From NCBI GenBank assembly GCA_964408825.1, contig CAYPAU010000003.1, forward strand, positions 3,226 through 67,225: a DNA stretch of 64,000 nt, written 5' to 3'. This stretch comes from CAYPAU01 sp964408825. Its GTDB lineage: Bacteria; Patescibacteriota; Microgenomatia; Levybacterales; UBA12049. This document shows, piece after piece, positions 33,903-42,031 of the stretch. The translations under genes were made by a program, and so were the position numbers. The notes below the pieces were generated by a model. That model made no database searches. It saw nothing but the letters and a program-made list of their open reading frames with translations, and was not told where the DNA came from. Each line of letters opens with the position of its first letter. Position 1 is the first letter of the stretch.

Positions 33903-36065
33903 ATGAATAATTTAAGAAAAATATTGGTAATAATTTTAGCTTTACACCTTCTATTTGGGAGTATGTCTTCTGTCTTGGCAGAGGAAATATCGCCTTCGCC
34001 TACACCAAGTGAAAATACGCAGATACAAGATCCTTCGAGTCCTCAAGATCCCGAAGATTTACCCGATGAAGAAATTACTCACGGTTCAGGGAGAAATGAT
34101 CCTGATAACCCTGGAGAGCCTTTAGGTTCAGGGAGAAATGATCCTGAGCCCACGCCAACTCCGGAAGTACAGGCCTCTCAAAGCGGAACATCGTCGGATG
34201 GGAATGTAGGAGATACATTTATAGACACGGGGAATGCAGATAGCAATGGAAATATATTCAATACTGCAAACTCCAATCTTTCGGCAGGTGCCGGCTGTTG
34301 CGGTGGCAGTGGAGTAGCAGTAGTTAATGACGGTAACGGAACAGGTTCGACAAATACCGGTTCTGCCACGGTTTCTGAGAATAACACGACAAATCAGACA
34401 AATAGTGCAGCCGTTAATAACGGATTAACAGGGGCAAGTGTCACAGGCGGGAATTCAGCGTCCGCAAACACAGGAGGGGATTCTTTTATCGATACGGGGA
34501 ATGCTTCAACAACAGGGACAATTATAACCTCTGCAAACACAAATATAGATGGTGTAACAGTTGCCGAGTTTAATATAGTAGATGATCATGTTGGAGATTA
34601 CATACTTGATTTTGCTGCAAGTTGCGTGTCAGGATGCGACGGATTTACGGGTCTTGCACAAAATTCAAATAACGGAGCAGATTCAACTAACGATGCTACT
34701 ATAAATTCCGATACGCAAAATACTACAAATCAGACAAATAACGGAACGGTTAACAACGATCTTTATCTGACAGCAGATTCAGGGAATAAAACCGCATCGG
34801 GAAATACAGGTGGGGATTCTTATATTACAACAGGTGATGCTTCGGTCACGGGAAATGTCTTAACACTTCTAAATAATAATCTTTCAGGGAATGTAATACT
34901 TGGAGTAGTAAATATTTTTGGAGATTTGATAGGGGACATAATTCTTCCCGAATCGGCTCTTGATGCCTTTTTCTGTGCAACCTGCGGAGGAACCACAACC
35001 TTAGTAAATTCGGGAAACGGCTCAGATTCGGACAATACTGTCTCATCTGATCAAACAATTATTGATGCGATAAATCAGGTAAATATAGCAGATATCGACA
35101 ATAATTTAATTCTAACCGGTAACACGGGTGGTAATTCGGCATCAGGGAATACCGGAGGAGACGTTTACATTACTACGGGCAATGTAGATGTTACTGCTCA
35201 AGTGCTGAATATTGCAAATAACAATCTTATTGGAGGAAACTGGTGGCTTGTAATTATAAATAGAGCGGGGCAATGGATAGGACAAATTGTTGGAGCGCCT
35301 CAGGGTGCAAATTTTGCAGGATCTTCGGGGACTGAGTTTGCGGTTGATGAAAATGGGGAGATAACAGCGATAAATTCAAATAATGGTGAGGGATCGACGA
35401 ATGATGCGAAAGTTTATCAAAGTACAAAGGAACGCATAGATCAGACAAATAACGCGGATGTTAATAACAATATTTACCTTTCAGCAAACACTGGTAAAAA
35501 CTCAACTAATGACAATACAGGAGGAGACAATTACATAACAACGGGAGATGCAAAGATAGTTGCAAACTTAGTAAATTTTGTTAATAACAATATTGTAGGC
35601 GGAAGACTTCTGGTAACCTTCGTTAATGTTTTTGGAAATTGGATGGGGGATTTTGTGACCCCAGGAAGTCATAAAGAGAATAATTCCAACCCTTCGGATT
35701 TGGGAAGCGCGGGAATTGGAGGAATACCATCGTCTGATTCTTCGTCCTCAAATAACGGTTCGTCAGGAGGATCAGGTGGATCGGCAGGAAGTAGTTCAGG
35801 GAGTGTTTCAAGTAACTCCGTGCCATTTGTCGGAGGAGTTTTAGCTGGCGCAGTTCAAAGAGGCATTCTTGCAATTGCTACGGAAACCTTACAAGATTCT
35901 GATAACGCTCAAACATTAGGAGTAAATACTTCAGGAAAAGAAGATCCTAAAAAAGTAAGCATTAATCTTGCATGGGCACTTTTGGCTTTACCTTTTATAC
36001 CCTTGGCATATATTGCAAGAAAAAGATTTATGGGATATAGATTAAGGAGAACGGACCATGTTTAA
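33903..36065 (+). CDS. Large anchored Asn/Thr/Gly-rich repeat surface protein
   Basis: A 720-residue protein from ATG 33903 (a TTG start at 33861 is less likely). Signal peptide MNNLRKILVIILALHLLFGSMSSVLAEE, then a duplicated SGRNDP stalk and about four repeat units of 110-150 residues. Each unit carries NQTNxxxVNN....TGxNxAS.NTGGDxYITTGxAxVxxxxxNxxNNN followed by a hydrophobic insert (for example ILGVVNIFGDLIGDIILPES) and a Cys pair (CCGG, CVSGC, CATC). A Ser/Gly linker leads to a membrane helix and basic tail (LAWALLALPFIPLAYIARKRF). No LPxTG. It is homologous in its repeats to both neighbours, probably a membrane-anchored component of the same surface structure. Confidence 0.72.
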   Translation: MNNLRKILVIILALHLLFGSMSSVLAEEISPSPTPSENTQIQDPSSPQDPEDLPDEEITHGSGRNDPDNPGEPLGSGRNDPEPTPTPEVQASQSGTSSDGNVGDTFIDTGNADSNGNIFNTANSNLSAGAGCCGGSGVAVVNDGNGTGSTNTGSATVSENNTTNQTNSAAVNNGLTGASVTGGNSASANTGGDSFIDTGNASTTGTIITSANTNIDGVTVAEFNIVDDHVGDYILDFAASCVSGCDGFTGLAQNSNNGADSTNDATINSDTQNTTNQTNNGTVNNDLYLTADSGNKTASGNTGGDSYITTGDASVTGNVLTLLNNNLSGNVILGVVNIFGDLIGDIILPESALDAFFCATCGGTTTLVNSGNGSDSDNTVSSDQTIIDAINQVNIADIDNNLILTGNTGGNSASGNTGGDVYITTGNVDVTAQVLNIANNNLIGGNWWLVIINRAGQWIGQIVGAPQGANFAGSSGTEFAVDENGEITAINSNNGEGSTNDAKVYQSTKERIDQTNNADVNNNIYLSANTGKNSTNDNTGGDNYITTGDAKIVANLVNFVNNNIVGGRLLVTFVNVFGNWMGDFVTPGSHKENNSNPSDLGSAGIGGIPSSDSSSSNNGSSGGSGGSAGSSSGSVSSNSVPFVGGVLAGAVQRGILAIATETLQDSDNAQTLGVNTSGKEDPKKVSINLAWALLALPFIPLAYIARKRFMGYRLRRTDHV

Positions 36066-37203
36066 AAAGATTTTTAAAATTGCGTTGTATACAGTAGCTT
36101 TGGGTTTTGTGTTTGTTCCATCTGTTTTAGCAGATGAAATTATTGTGTCAGGAAACGGTGAGGGTTCAAACAGTTCGGTTTCGGTAAGCTCAAATAATTC
36201 TACAAACGTCACTCAAACAAATGATGCAACTGTTAATAATGATGTTAATCAAGACGCAAATACGGGCGATAATTCTGCATCCTCAAACAATGGCGATGCT
36301 TCTATAGAAACTGGTAATATAACGACTACAACCAATATTGATAACGAAGATATAAATACAAACATAGACAATAAGGCGGGGTGTGGGATTTGCGGCGGAG
36401 GAGAATCTAATGTTAGCATTTCGGGTAACGGTTCTAATGCCACAAATAGTATTAATTTAGGAGTAAATAATGATACTAATATAACTCAAACCAATTCAGC
36501 AAACCTTAATAATAACGTAAGCGTAAATGCAAATACGGGAAGAAATTCTGCAAATAATAACAACGGAGATGTAAGAATTGAAACCGGAAATATAACGGCT
36601 ATAACTGCGATTCTTAACAAAAGTATAAATATTAACATTGATCCTATTTTAAGCCCTCTAGGGTCCTTATCTATAAGTATTTTTGAAAACGGTGACGGTT
36701 CGGTAAACGGCATAGTTTTGTATTTCGGGAATAAACTTGATTATAACGGTTCAAATACTGCAAATATAAACAATAAGGTAGTACATGACTTAAATACAGG
36801 AGGAAACTCAGCAAACGGGAATAACGGAGCTGTTCTTATTGCAACCGGAGACATCGTAAGCGTTGTTACGATTGGAAACGAGGGTATTAATTGCAATGCT
36901 TTTAATTCTCCGACTTCTTGCTTGCCGCAAGGAGAAATAATTCCGCCTCCTGGTGGTGGGGGTCCGGTTATTCCTCCTTCGGGAGAAAATCCTCCGGTGA
37001 GTCCTCCTTCTTCCGCGCCTTCTCCAACTTCAGTCGGAGGACCGGGTGGACAGGTATTGGGAGCTGCGATCGGAGCAGTACTTCCTGTTACGGGAAATTA
37101 TCTTCTGTTGCTAATGACAATCTTTTGTCTTACAATGCTACTGGCAGGGTGGTATTTGCGCTTTGGTTCTGATCCATCCCCACCTCTTTATGCAACCATC
37201 TAG
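36058..37203 (+). CDS. LPVTG-anchored repeat surface protein
   Basis: A 381-residue protein whose start overlaps the previous gene by 8 bases. Signal peptide to about residue 22 (ALGFVFVPSVLADE), three units of the shared repeat (NxTNVTQTNDATVNNDVNQDANTGDNSASSNNGDASIETGNITTTTNI), a CGICGG Cys pair, then a Pro-rich linker and a classical sortase signal: LPVTG followed by a hydrophobic segment (NYLLLLMTIFCLTMLLAGWYL). The sortase gene begins inside its 3' end, so this is the likely sortase substrate. It may cap or anchor the fibre formed by the other repeat proteins. Confidence 0.8.
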   Translation: MFKKIFKIALYTVALGFVFVPSVLADEIIVSGNGEGSNSSVSVSSNNSTNVTQTNDATVNNDVNQDANTGDNSASSNNGDASIETGNITTTTNIDNEDINTNIDNKAGCGICGGGESNVSISGNGSNATNSINLGVNNDTNITQTNSANLNNNVSVNANTGRNSANNNNGDVRIETGNITAITAILNKSININIDPILSPLGSLSISIFENGDGSVNGIVLYFGNKLDYNGSNTANINNKVVHDLNTGGNSANGNNGAVLIATGDIVSVVTIGNEGINCNAFNSPTSCLPQGEIIPPPGGGGPVIPPSGENPPVSPPSSAPSPTSVGGPGGQVLGAAIGAVLPVTGNYLLLLMTIFCLTMLLAGWYLRFGSDPSPPLYATI

Positions 37204-37744
37204 AAAACTTTTGGGAAACGCCTTAATGGCGTTTTCTCTTTTATTGCTCCTTTTTATTTACTATCCTTTAATACAACTCTATCTTTTTCCGCAAAAACCC
37301 AATCAGGATATTCTAAGAAGCGATTTTTATATTCAAATTCCCAAAATAAACGTTTTGTCAACCGTTATTCAAGATGTAAACCCTTTCAATGAAGATGAGT
37401 ACAGAAGGCAATTGCAAAAGGGTGTTGCCCATGCAAAAGGAACATTTTTGCCGGGTGAGGGAGGGTCAAGTTTTCTCTTTGCCCATTCGTCAGACCTTCC
37501 GTGGAGAATCACAAGATATAACGTTTCCTTCTTTAGATTGCCGGAGCTTAAAAAGGGGGATGATGTAATAATAGGTAGGAAAGGTAAGATTTACAAATAC
37601 AAAGTAACAGATGTGAGAACAGTTTGGCCGAATGAAATAAATTATCTCAGGGACACAAAAAAAGATCAGCTTATTCTTCAAACCTGCGTGCCCGTAGGCA
37701 CCGCTCTTCAAAGGTTTTTGGTTTTTGCAACTCCTATCAAATAA
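37190..37744 (+). CDS. Sortase
   Basis: A 184-residue protein from ATG 37190, overlapping the substrate gene by 14 bases; an in-frame start at 37163 is less likely. One N-terminal membrane helix (about 8-28, GNALMAFSLLLLLFIYYPLI), then the sortase beta-barrel. Catalytic residues are visible: His in FLFAHSSD, Cys in LILQTCVP (the TLxTC-type motif) and Arg in ALQRFLVF. Sortases cut LPxTG between Thr and Gly and transfer the protein to an amine on the cell wall or on another pilin. The gene order LPxTG protein-sortase suggests a dedicated housekeeping or polymerising enzyme for this island. Class not assigned. Confidence 0.85.
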   Translation: MQPSRKLLGNALMAFSLLLLLFIYYPLIQLYLFPQKPNQDILRSDFYIQIPKINVLSTVIQDVNPFNEDEYRRQLQKGVAHAKGTFLPGEGGSSFLFAHSSDLPWRITRYNVSFFRLPELKKGDDVIIGRKGKIYKYKVTDVRTVWPNEINYLRDTKKDQLILQTCVPVGTALQRFLVFATPIK

Positions 37745-37770
37745 AAAACCATCCTGAGCAAGGCGGATGG
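37743..37770 (-). terminator. Minus-strand terminator
   Basis: On the minus strand CCATCC (37770-37765) pairs with GGATGG (37754-37749) and is followed by six T (37748-37743). Confidence 0.6.
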
Positions 37771-37876
37771 ATCGTCTTCGCCAAGCCAGTTTGACCTAGG
37801 TGTCAATAGAAATCCACCGTTCGGCTGAGCTCACGGCCGAAGCCTCCCAGGTGGACTAGGGGAGTGTCTCGTGAAT
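37771..37876. other. Structured non-coding interval
   Basis: No gene. The interval is GC-richer than its surroundings and full of inverted repeats: TTGAC-CTAGGT-GTCAA (about 37790-37806), TCCACC with GGTGGA (about 37819-37857) enclosing TTCGGC with GCCGAA. It lies between two opposing terminators. It may be a structured small RNA or a REP-like repeat; it does not resemble 5S, SRP, tmRNA or RNase P RNA. Confidence 0.45.
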
Positions 37877-37907
37877 AAAAAGCCCCTACATTTCTGCAAG
37901 GGCTTTT
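37877..37907. terminator. Bidirectional terminator between the sortase and mini-repeat genes
   Basis: AGCCC (37881-37885) pairs with GGGCT (37900-37904), flanked by AAAA on the left and TTTT on the right, so it can end transcripts from both directions (sortase operon on plus, mini-repeat gene on minus). Confidence 0.7.
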
Positions 37908-37924
37908 CGAAGCAGTCCCAAGCC

Positions 37925-38272
37925 TTATGGTGTCGGAGGAGTAGCCGTATTTGTGTTTCCGGAAACTGTTATGGTTATCGTAGAAGTTGTATTTCCCGTA
38001 TCGATACTCACTTCTCCGCCGTTTGTCGTATTGTCGTTCGCGTCATTTAAGCCCGTATTCTGAACGACTGTGACCCTGTTTCGTACTGTAGCAGTATTTC
38101 TCTGATTTACCGTAAGTCTTCTTTCAACTCTTATCCTGCATCTGTTTGTTGAGTTGTTGCCGTTTCCTCGAATAGTGCAGGTTTGATCTGCAAAAGCAGC
38201 AACAGGCAGAATTGCTCCTGCGACCAAGGATCCCGTAATTAATGCTGCCGCAATTCTTTTTTTAATTCCCAT
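37925..38272 (-). CDS. Small secreted single-unit repeat protein
   Basis: A 115-residue paralogue of the large repeat proteins on the opposite strand. Signal peptide MGIKKRIAAALITGSLVAGAILPVAAFA, then one repeat unit: TIRGNGNNSTNRCRIRVERRLTVNQRNTATVRNRVTVVQNTGLNDANDNTTNGGEVSIDTGNTTSTITITVSG. Unlike the acidic four-unit protein, it carries seven or more Arg in the first half. Two Cys (TC, RC) could form a disulfide. A strong GGAGGTGA lies 7 bases before the ATG. Single-unit size and opposite charge make it a candidate nucleator or minor subunit, analogous in logic to CsgB with CsgA; that is inference. Confidence 0.7.
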   Translation of the reverse strand: MGIKKRIAAALITGSLVAGAILPVAAFADQTCTIRGNGNNSTNRCRIRVERRLTVNQRNTATVRNRVTVVQNTGLNDANDNTTNGGEVSIDTGNTTSTITITVSGNTNTATPPTP

Positions 38273-38285
38273 TTATTTCACCTCC

Positions 38286-38321
38286 CCACTGGGCCGGATG
38301 GCCCTCTGGGCCGGAGGCCCC
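38286..38321. repeat. GC-rich palindromic repeat before the mini-repeat gene
   Basis: Two units, GGGCCGGATGGCC and GGGCCGGAGGCCCC, lie in tandem directly upstream of the Shine-Dalgarno of the minus-strand gene. Each is a short hairpin; together they could mask or stabilise the leader. Confidence 0.55.
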
Positions 38322-38324
38322 TAA

Positions 38325-38579
38325 TCAGTTGCCTCCAGCAATTAATTTTTCTATAGATTTTTTCTGTTTCTCCCTGTGATTTTTAAGACGATATTCAAAC
38401 CATCTGGCTTCATTTCTAGACCCAAACGATAAGAATCCTATAAGTTCAAATGGCCTTCTAGCTTTCGTTGATAAAACTTTGCCAGAATTATGGATAACTA
38501 GTCTTTTATGGACGTTATCTGTCTGCCCAATATAATAATTGTTGTCTTTAAGACTTTTTAGCAAGTAAACAAAAAACAT
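38325..38579 (-). CDS. GIY-YIG family nuclease-like protein
   Basis: An 84-residue protein of the short YhbQ/URI type: YLLKSLKDNNYYIGQTDNVHKRLVIHNSGKVLSTKARRPFELIGFLSFGSRNEARWFEYRLKNH. The GIY and YIG strands appear as VYLLKS...YYIG, with Arg26 (HKRL), His29-Asn30 and a later Glu (WFEYRL) as the likely metal-site residues. Full length for this single-domain family. In vivo roles are poorly known; some act in DNA repair or mobile DNA. Lies upstream of the mini-repeat gene on the same strand. Confidence 0.8.
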   Translation of the reverse strand: MFFVYLLKSLKDNNYYIGQTDNVHKRLVIHNSGKVLSTKARRPFELIGFLSFGSRNEARWFEYRLKNHREKQKKSIEKLIAGGN

Positions 38580-38605
38580 AATTTTCCGAGCCAGATGGTT
38601 TCACT

Positions 38606-38750
38606 AAAAAACCCGCATATCTCTATGCGAGTTTTGAACAATTTTATAATGATTTATAAAGTAGAAAATCATATTTCCTCCGTTTGCGGTCAGAAATATT
38701 CTTTCTCTGAGTGGACAGTATCAGAGATTTTGTCGTGGGCAGTCGACAGT
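38606..38750 (-). ncRNA. Possible small RNA or attenuated leader
   Basis: On the minus strand TTGACA (38785-38780), 17 bases, TTTAAT (38762-38757) would start a transcript near 38750. It ends in a clean terminator, CGCATA-GAGA-TATGCG-GG then TTTTTT (38629-38606). No credible ORF lies between. The RNA of about 145 bases contains CTGACCGCAAACGGAGG (38693-38677), also found in the leader of the four-unit repeat protein (32391-32407). Confidence 0.45.
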
Positions 38751-38816
38751 GGGTTAATTAAAAAGGATTTAGATTGTCGTGTCAAGACGGACAAACTAGA
38801 TAAAACTACTTATAAA

Positions 38817-38846
38817 TTGAATAAAAGTACCCTTAGGTTGTATAAT
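38817..38846 (+). promoter_or_regulatory. Promoter of the second dcw half (mraY)
   Basis: TTGAAT (38817-38822), 18-base spacer, TATAAT (38841-38846), 7 bases to ATG 38854: leaderless layout. Confidence 0.72.
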
Positions 38847-38853
38847 ACACATC

Positions 38854-39870
38854 ATGGCGCAAACTTTGGGGCTTATGCTCCTTTCGATGTTTATCACCTT
38901 TGTTCTTCTTGTTCCATTTATAGATTTTTTGTACAAACTCAAATTAAGACGTCAAAAGCAAAAAACAGTAGATATTTTTGATAACCCCACACCATTCTTT
39001 GATGAATCACACGGATGGAAAGAGGGTACTCCTTTTGGAGGAGGACTACTTATAATAGGTATTGTTACGGCTCTTTCTTTATGGGCCTATGGACTTTTGG
39101 ATGTAAGCATAAACGGCTGGGAAGTTTTTGTTCTCCTTTTCACCTTTATATCGTTTGGAATGCTGGGTTTTTATGATGATCTTAAAAAACTTATTGGAGC
39201 GAACGGAAAGAAAATAGGTTTATTTGGCTTAAGGTTTCGGTATAAATTTTTAATACAGTGGATCTTGGCTTTCATCATTTCGGGAATTATTTTTTATCAG
39301 CTCGGATATAATTTTATTTTTATAAGGGGTTTTGGTCTTGCTAGTCTAGGCTTACTCTTTATTCCATTTTCTGCTTTTGTAATAGTTTCATTTACAAATG
39401 CTTTTAACATTGCGGATGGGCTTGACGGGCTTGCTCCGGGACTTCTTCTTATTTGTCTTGGTGCTTTTCTTACTATCTCGGCGGACCAGCTCGATGAATC
39501 TCTCAGAGTATTTACGGCGGTTCTTATGGGAAGTATGGTTGCCTTTCTTTACTTTAATATATATAAAGCAAGAATCTGGTTGGGTGACGTAGGCTCTCTT
39601 TCTTTAGGAGCCGTTCTTGCAGTTATAGGGCTTCTGACTGGTAAAATTTTGGCTATTGCTTTTATAGGTGGAGTTTTTGTTATTGAGGTTGGTTCCTCGC
39701 TTATTCAGATTTTAAGCAAAAAGTTCCTGGGAAGGAAAATCCTTCCCGTCTCTCCTTTTCATCTCTATCTTCAGAAAATGGGCTGGGACGAGCCTAAAAT
39801 TGTAATGAGAGCATGGCTTTTGGGATTTTTCTTTGCGATTTTAGGACTCTTCATAGCCTTTATTAAATGA
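38854..39870 (+). CDS. mraY: Phospho-N-acetylmuramoyl-pentapeptide-transferase
   Basis: A 338-residue integral membrane enzyme with about ten helices that makes lipid I from UDP-MurNAc-pentapeptide and undecaprenyl phosphate. Conserved blocks: FYDDLKKLIGANGKKIGLFG with the Asp pair, TNAFNIADGLDGLAPG (NxxNxxDGLDGL), ARIWLGDVGSLSLG and the cytosolic His motif PVSPFHLYLQKMGWDEPKIVMR. Slightly short (usual about 360). First gene of the second dcw half, its stop overlapping ftsW as ATGA. Confidence 0.93.
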   Translation: MAQTLGLMLLSMFITFVLLVPFIDFLYKLKLRRQKQKTVDIFDNPTPFFDESHGWKEGTPFGGGLLIIGIVTALSLWAYGLLDVSINGWEVFVLLFTFISFGMLGFYDDLKKLIGANGKKIGLFGLRFRYKFLIQWILAFIISGIIFYQLGYNFIFIRGFGLASLGLLFIPFSAFVIVSFTNAFNIADGLDGLAPGLLLICLGAFLTISADQLDESLRVFTAVLMGSMVAFLYFNIYKARIWLGDVGSLSLGAVLAVIGLLTGKILAIAFIGGVFVIEVGSSLIQILSKKFLGRKILPVSPFHLYLQKMGWDEPKIVMRAWLLGFFFAILGLFIAFIK

Positions 39871-40931
39871 AAAGACCCGATCTTATCCTTCTTTCCTTTG
39901 TTATTTTTCTTACATTGTTTGGACTTTTTATGATCTATGACATCTCTTCTTTTGTTGCCTTCAGAGACTTTTCAGACAAGTATCATTATGTAAGAGGGCA
40001 AATTTTCTGGGTGATTCTTGGGTTCTTGGGACTTGCCTTTTTTTCATATTTTGATTATAAGAAGCTTTATAACCTATCACTTCCCATTCTTATTATTGCT
40101 ATTGTCCTTTTAGTTATGGTTCTCATTCCGGGATTGGGGGTTTATGCTCTGGGAGCAAGAAGATGGATAAATTTTGGCCTTTTCGTGCTTCAGCCGGCCG
40201 AGTTTGTGAAACTTGCTCTTTCGATCTATCTTGCTTCCTGGCTCTCCCATAAGGAAAAAGGGCGACTGCCGGCGTTTCTTCTTCTTCTTGGTCTTATCGT
40301 TGGCCTTGTAATACTTGAGCCTGATATGGGAACGACCACTGTAATTCTTCTTGAGGCTCTCGTGGTATATTTTTTATCGGGAGGAAATATAATTTACTTT
40401 TTAGTAATTCTTCCGGTTTTCTCGGTCTTGGGTTTTCTACTAATAAAACTTTCTCCGTATAGACTAAAAAGACTTGAGGCATTCTTAAATATCGGCAAGT
40501 CTCTTGAGGATTCCTCGTATCATATAAAACAGATATTAATCGCTTTAGGTTCAGGCGGAATCTTTGGTGTCGGTCTTGGAAATTCACTTCAAAAGTATGC
40601 TTATCTACCTGAGAGTACGACCGATTCAATCTTTGCGATTATTGCAGAAGAGCTCGGTTTTTTAGGAGCGACTCTTGTTATTTTAATGTTTGCCGCAGTT
40701 TTGTGGCGGGGATTTGTAATCGCGATAAATGCCAAGGATACATTTGGAAAACTTCTTGCAGGCGGAATAGTTACTTTTCTTTCGGCTCAGACCATAATAA
40801 ACCTATCTTCTCAAACCATCCTTATTCCCCTAACCGGTATTCCTCTTCCGTTTATATCCTATGGGGGTTCGGCGTTAATAGTTGATTTATGTGCGGTGGG
40901 AATTTTACTTAACATAGAAAGAAATTCATGA
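39867..40931 (+). CDS. ftsW: Lipid II polymerase FtsW (SEDS family)
   Basis: A 354-residue SEDS protein with about ten membrane helices. Signature segments: GARRWINFGLFVLQPAEFVKLAL with the catalytic-region RW..., LEPDMGTTTVILLEA, and the C-terminal EELGFLGATLVILMF and IPLPFISYGGSALIVDLCAVGILLNI. Polymerises septal peptidoglycan with the class B PBP. Position between mraY and murG marks it as FtsW; the second SEDS gene at 61019 is the likely RodA. Both ends overlap neighbours by ATGA. Confidence 0.88.
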   Translation: MKRPDLILLSFVIFLTLFGLFMIYDISSFVAFRDFSDKYHYVRGQIFWVILGFLGLAFFSYFDYKKLYNLSLPILIIAIVLLVMVLIPGLGVYALGARRWINFGLFVLQPAEFVKLALSIYLASWLSHKEKGRLPAFLLLLGLIVGLVILEPDMGTTTVILLEALVVYFLSGGNIIYFLVILPVFSVLGFLLIKLSPYRLKRLEAFLNIGKSLEDSSYHIKQILIALGSGGIFGVGLGNSLQKYAYLPESTTDSIFAIIAEELGFLGATLVILMFAAVLWRGFVIAINAKDTFGKLLAGGIVTFLSAQTIINLSSQTILIPLTGIPLPFISYGGSALIVDLCAVGILLNIERNS

Positions 40932-42031
40932 AGCTTCTAGTTTTAGGAGGACATTTGTCTCCCGCTCTTTCTGTCATCGATTCTCTTCCCAGGGATTGGG
41001 AGGCAGTGTTCGTGGGAAGGAAATTTGTGTTTGAAGGAGAAAAGGCAGTTTCACTTGAATTTAAGGCAATAGAGAAGCTGGGGATAAAATTTATAAATCT
41101 TAGCACCGGAAGACTTCAGAGAAAATTCACAATTAATACGGTACCCTCGCTTCTTAAGCTTCCTTCAGGGTTTGTAAAAGCTTTTAGTGTCCTTCTTTTT
41201 GGGAAACCTGATGCGGTGTTAGGATTTGGCGGATATATAGAAGTTCCCGTTGCATTTTGCGCATTTCTTCTTAGAATTCCGGTTATTCTGCATGAGCAAA
41301 CGCTTGAAGCAGGTTTTGCAAATAAAATATGCACAAAATTTGCGACTAAAATATGTATATCATGGGATTCATCGAGGAAATTTTTTCCAAAAGAAAAAAC
41401 AGTATTCACGGGAATTCCGCTCAGAAATGAAGTTGTTGCCGCTATGAAAGACGGTTTTGAAAAAGAAAGTGACATCAAACAAATTTTTATAACTGGGGGA
41501 AGTTCAGGCTCCCATTTCATAAACAGCCTAGTTGAGGAGCGGATAGAGAAGCTTCTTAAAAATTATAGAATAGTTCATCTAACGGGTGACTCTCGGAAAT
41601 ACAATGATTTCGCAAGACTCTCTGAATTAAGAAATAAGCTACCTCAGGATCTTAAAAAAAGGTATGAATTGAAAAAATTTGTTGAGCCTCAGGAGTTTAC
41701 CAGAATTTTAAAAAATTCGGATCTTGTTATTTCAAGATCCGGCATAAACACTGTTTTTGAGATTTTCCTTTTAGGAAAGCCTTGTATTTTAATTCCTATT
41801 CCGTTTTCCCAGAGAAATGAACAATTAAAAAACGCTGCCTTTCTTAAAAGGCAAGGCCTCGCACAGATTTTTGAGCAGGGCAAAACCGATTCGGTAATTC
41901 TTTACTCAAAGATAGAAGAGATGATGGCTAAATTAAAAGATTACAAAACTAAAGCAGCCTTAGATTTTTCTTTTGAAAAAGCTCCCGATAAAATAATTGA
42001 GGAAATCAAGAAATGCATAAAAGAAAAATAA
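40928..42031 (+). CDS. murG: UDP-GlcNAc--undecaprenyl-pyrophosphoryl-MurNAc-pentapeptide transferase
   Basis: A 367-residue GT-B enzyme making lipid II. Recognised by GFGGYIEVPVAFCAFLLRIPVILHEQTLEAGFANKI, GGSSGSHFIN, the donor-site ISRSGINTVFEIFLLGKPCILIPIPFSQRNEQLKNAAFL. The usual N-terminal GGTGGH loop is reduced to LVLGGHLSPALSV, a divergence shared by several Patescibacteria MurG-like proteins as far as I recall. Overlaps ftsW by 4 bases and the ftsQ-like gene by 19. Confidence 0.9.
   Translation: MKLLVLGGHLSPALSVIDSLPRDWEAVFVGRKFVFEGEKAVSLEFKAIEKLGIKFINLSTGRLQRKFTINTVPSLLKLPSGFVKAFSVLLFGKPDAVLGFGGYIEVPVAFCAFLLRIPVILHEQTLEAGFANKICTKFATKICISWDSSRKFFPKEKTVFTGIPLRNEVVAAMKDGFEKESDIKQIFITGGSSGSHFINSLVEERIEKLLKNYRIVHLTGDSRKYNDFARLSELRNKLPQDLKKRYELKKFVEPQEFTRILKNSDLVISRSGINTVFEIFLLGKPCILIPIPFSQRNEQLKNAAFLKRQGLAQIFEQGKTDSVILYSKIEEMMAKLKDYKTKAALDFSFEKAPDKIIEEIKKCIKEK

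Noticed and set aside
32551..37203. Repeat arrays considered as CRISPR
   Set aside because: Repeats are coding, in frame, of protein-repeat period and without spacer structure; no cas genes in the window.
37771..37876. Structured interval considered as 5S, SRP RNA, tmRNA or RNase P RNA
   Set aside because: None of the invariant motifs of these RNAs is present on either strand.
38595..38981. Plus-strand open frame of 128 codons before mraY
   Set aside because: It spans a terminator hairpin and the mraY promoter, overlaps mraY by 128 bases in another frame, and its sequence is not protein-like.
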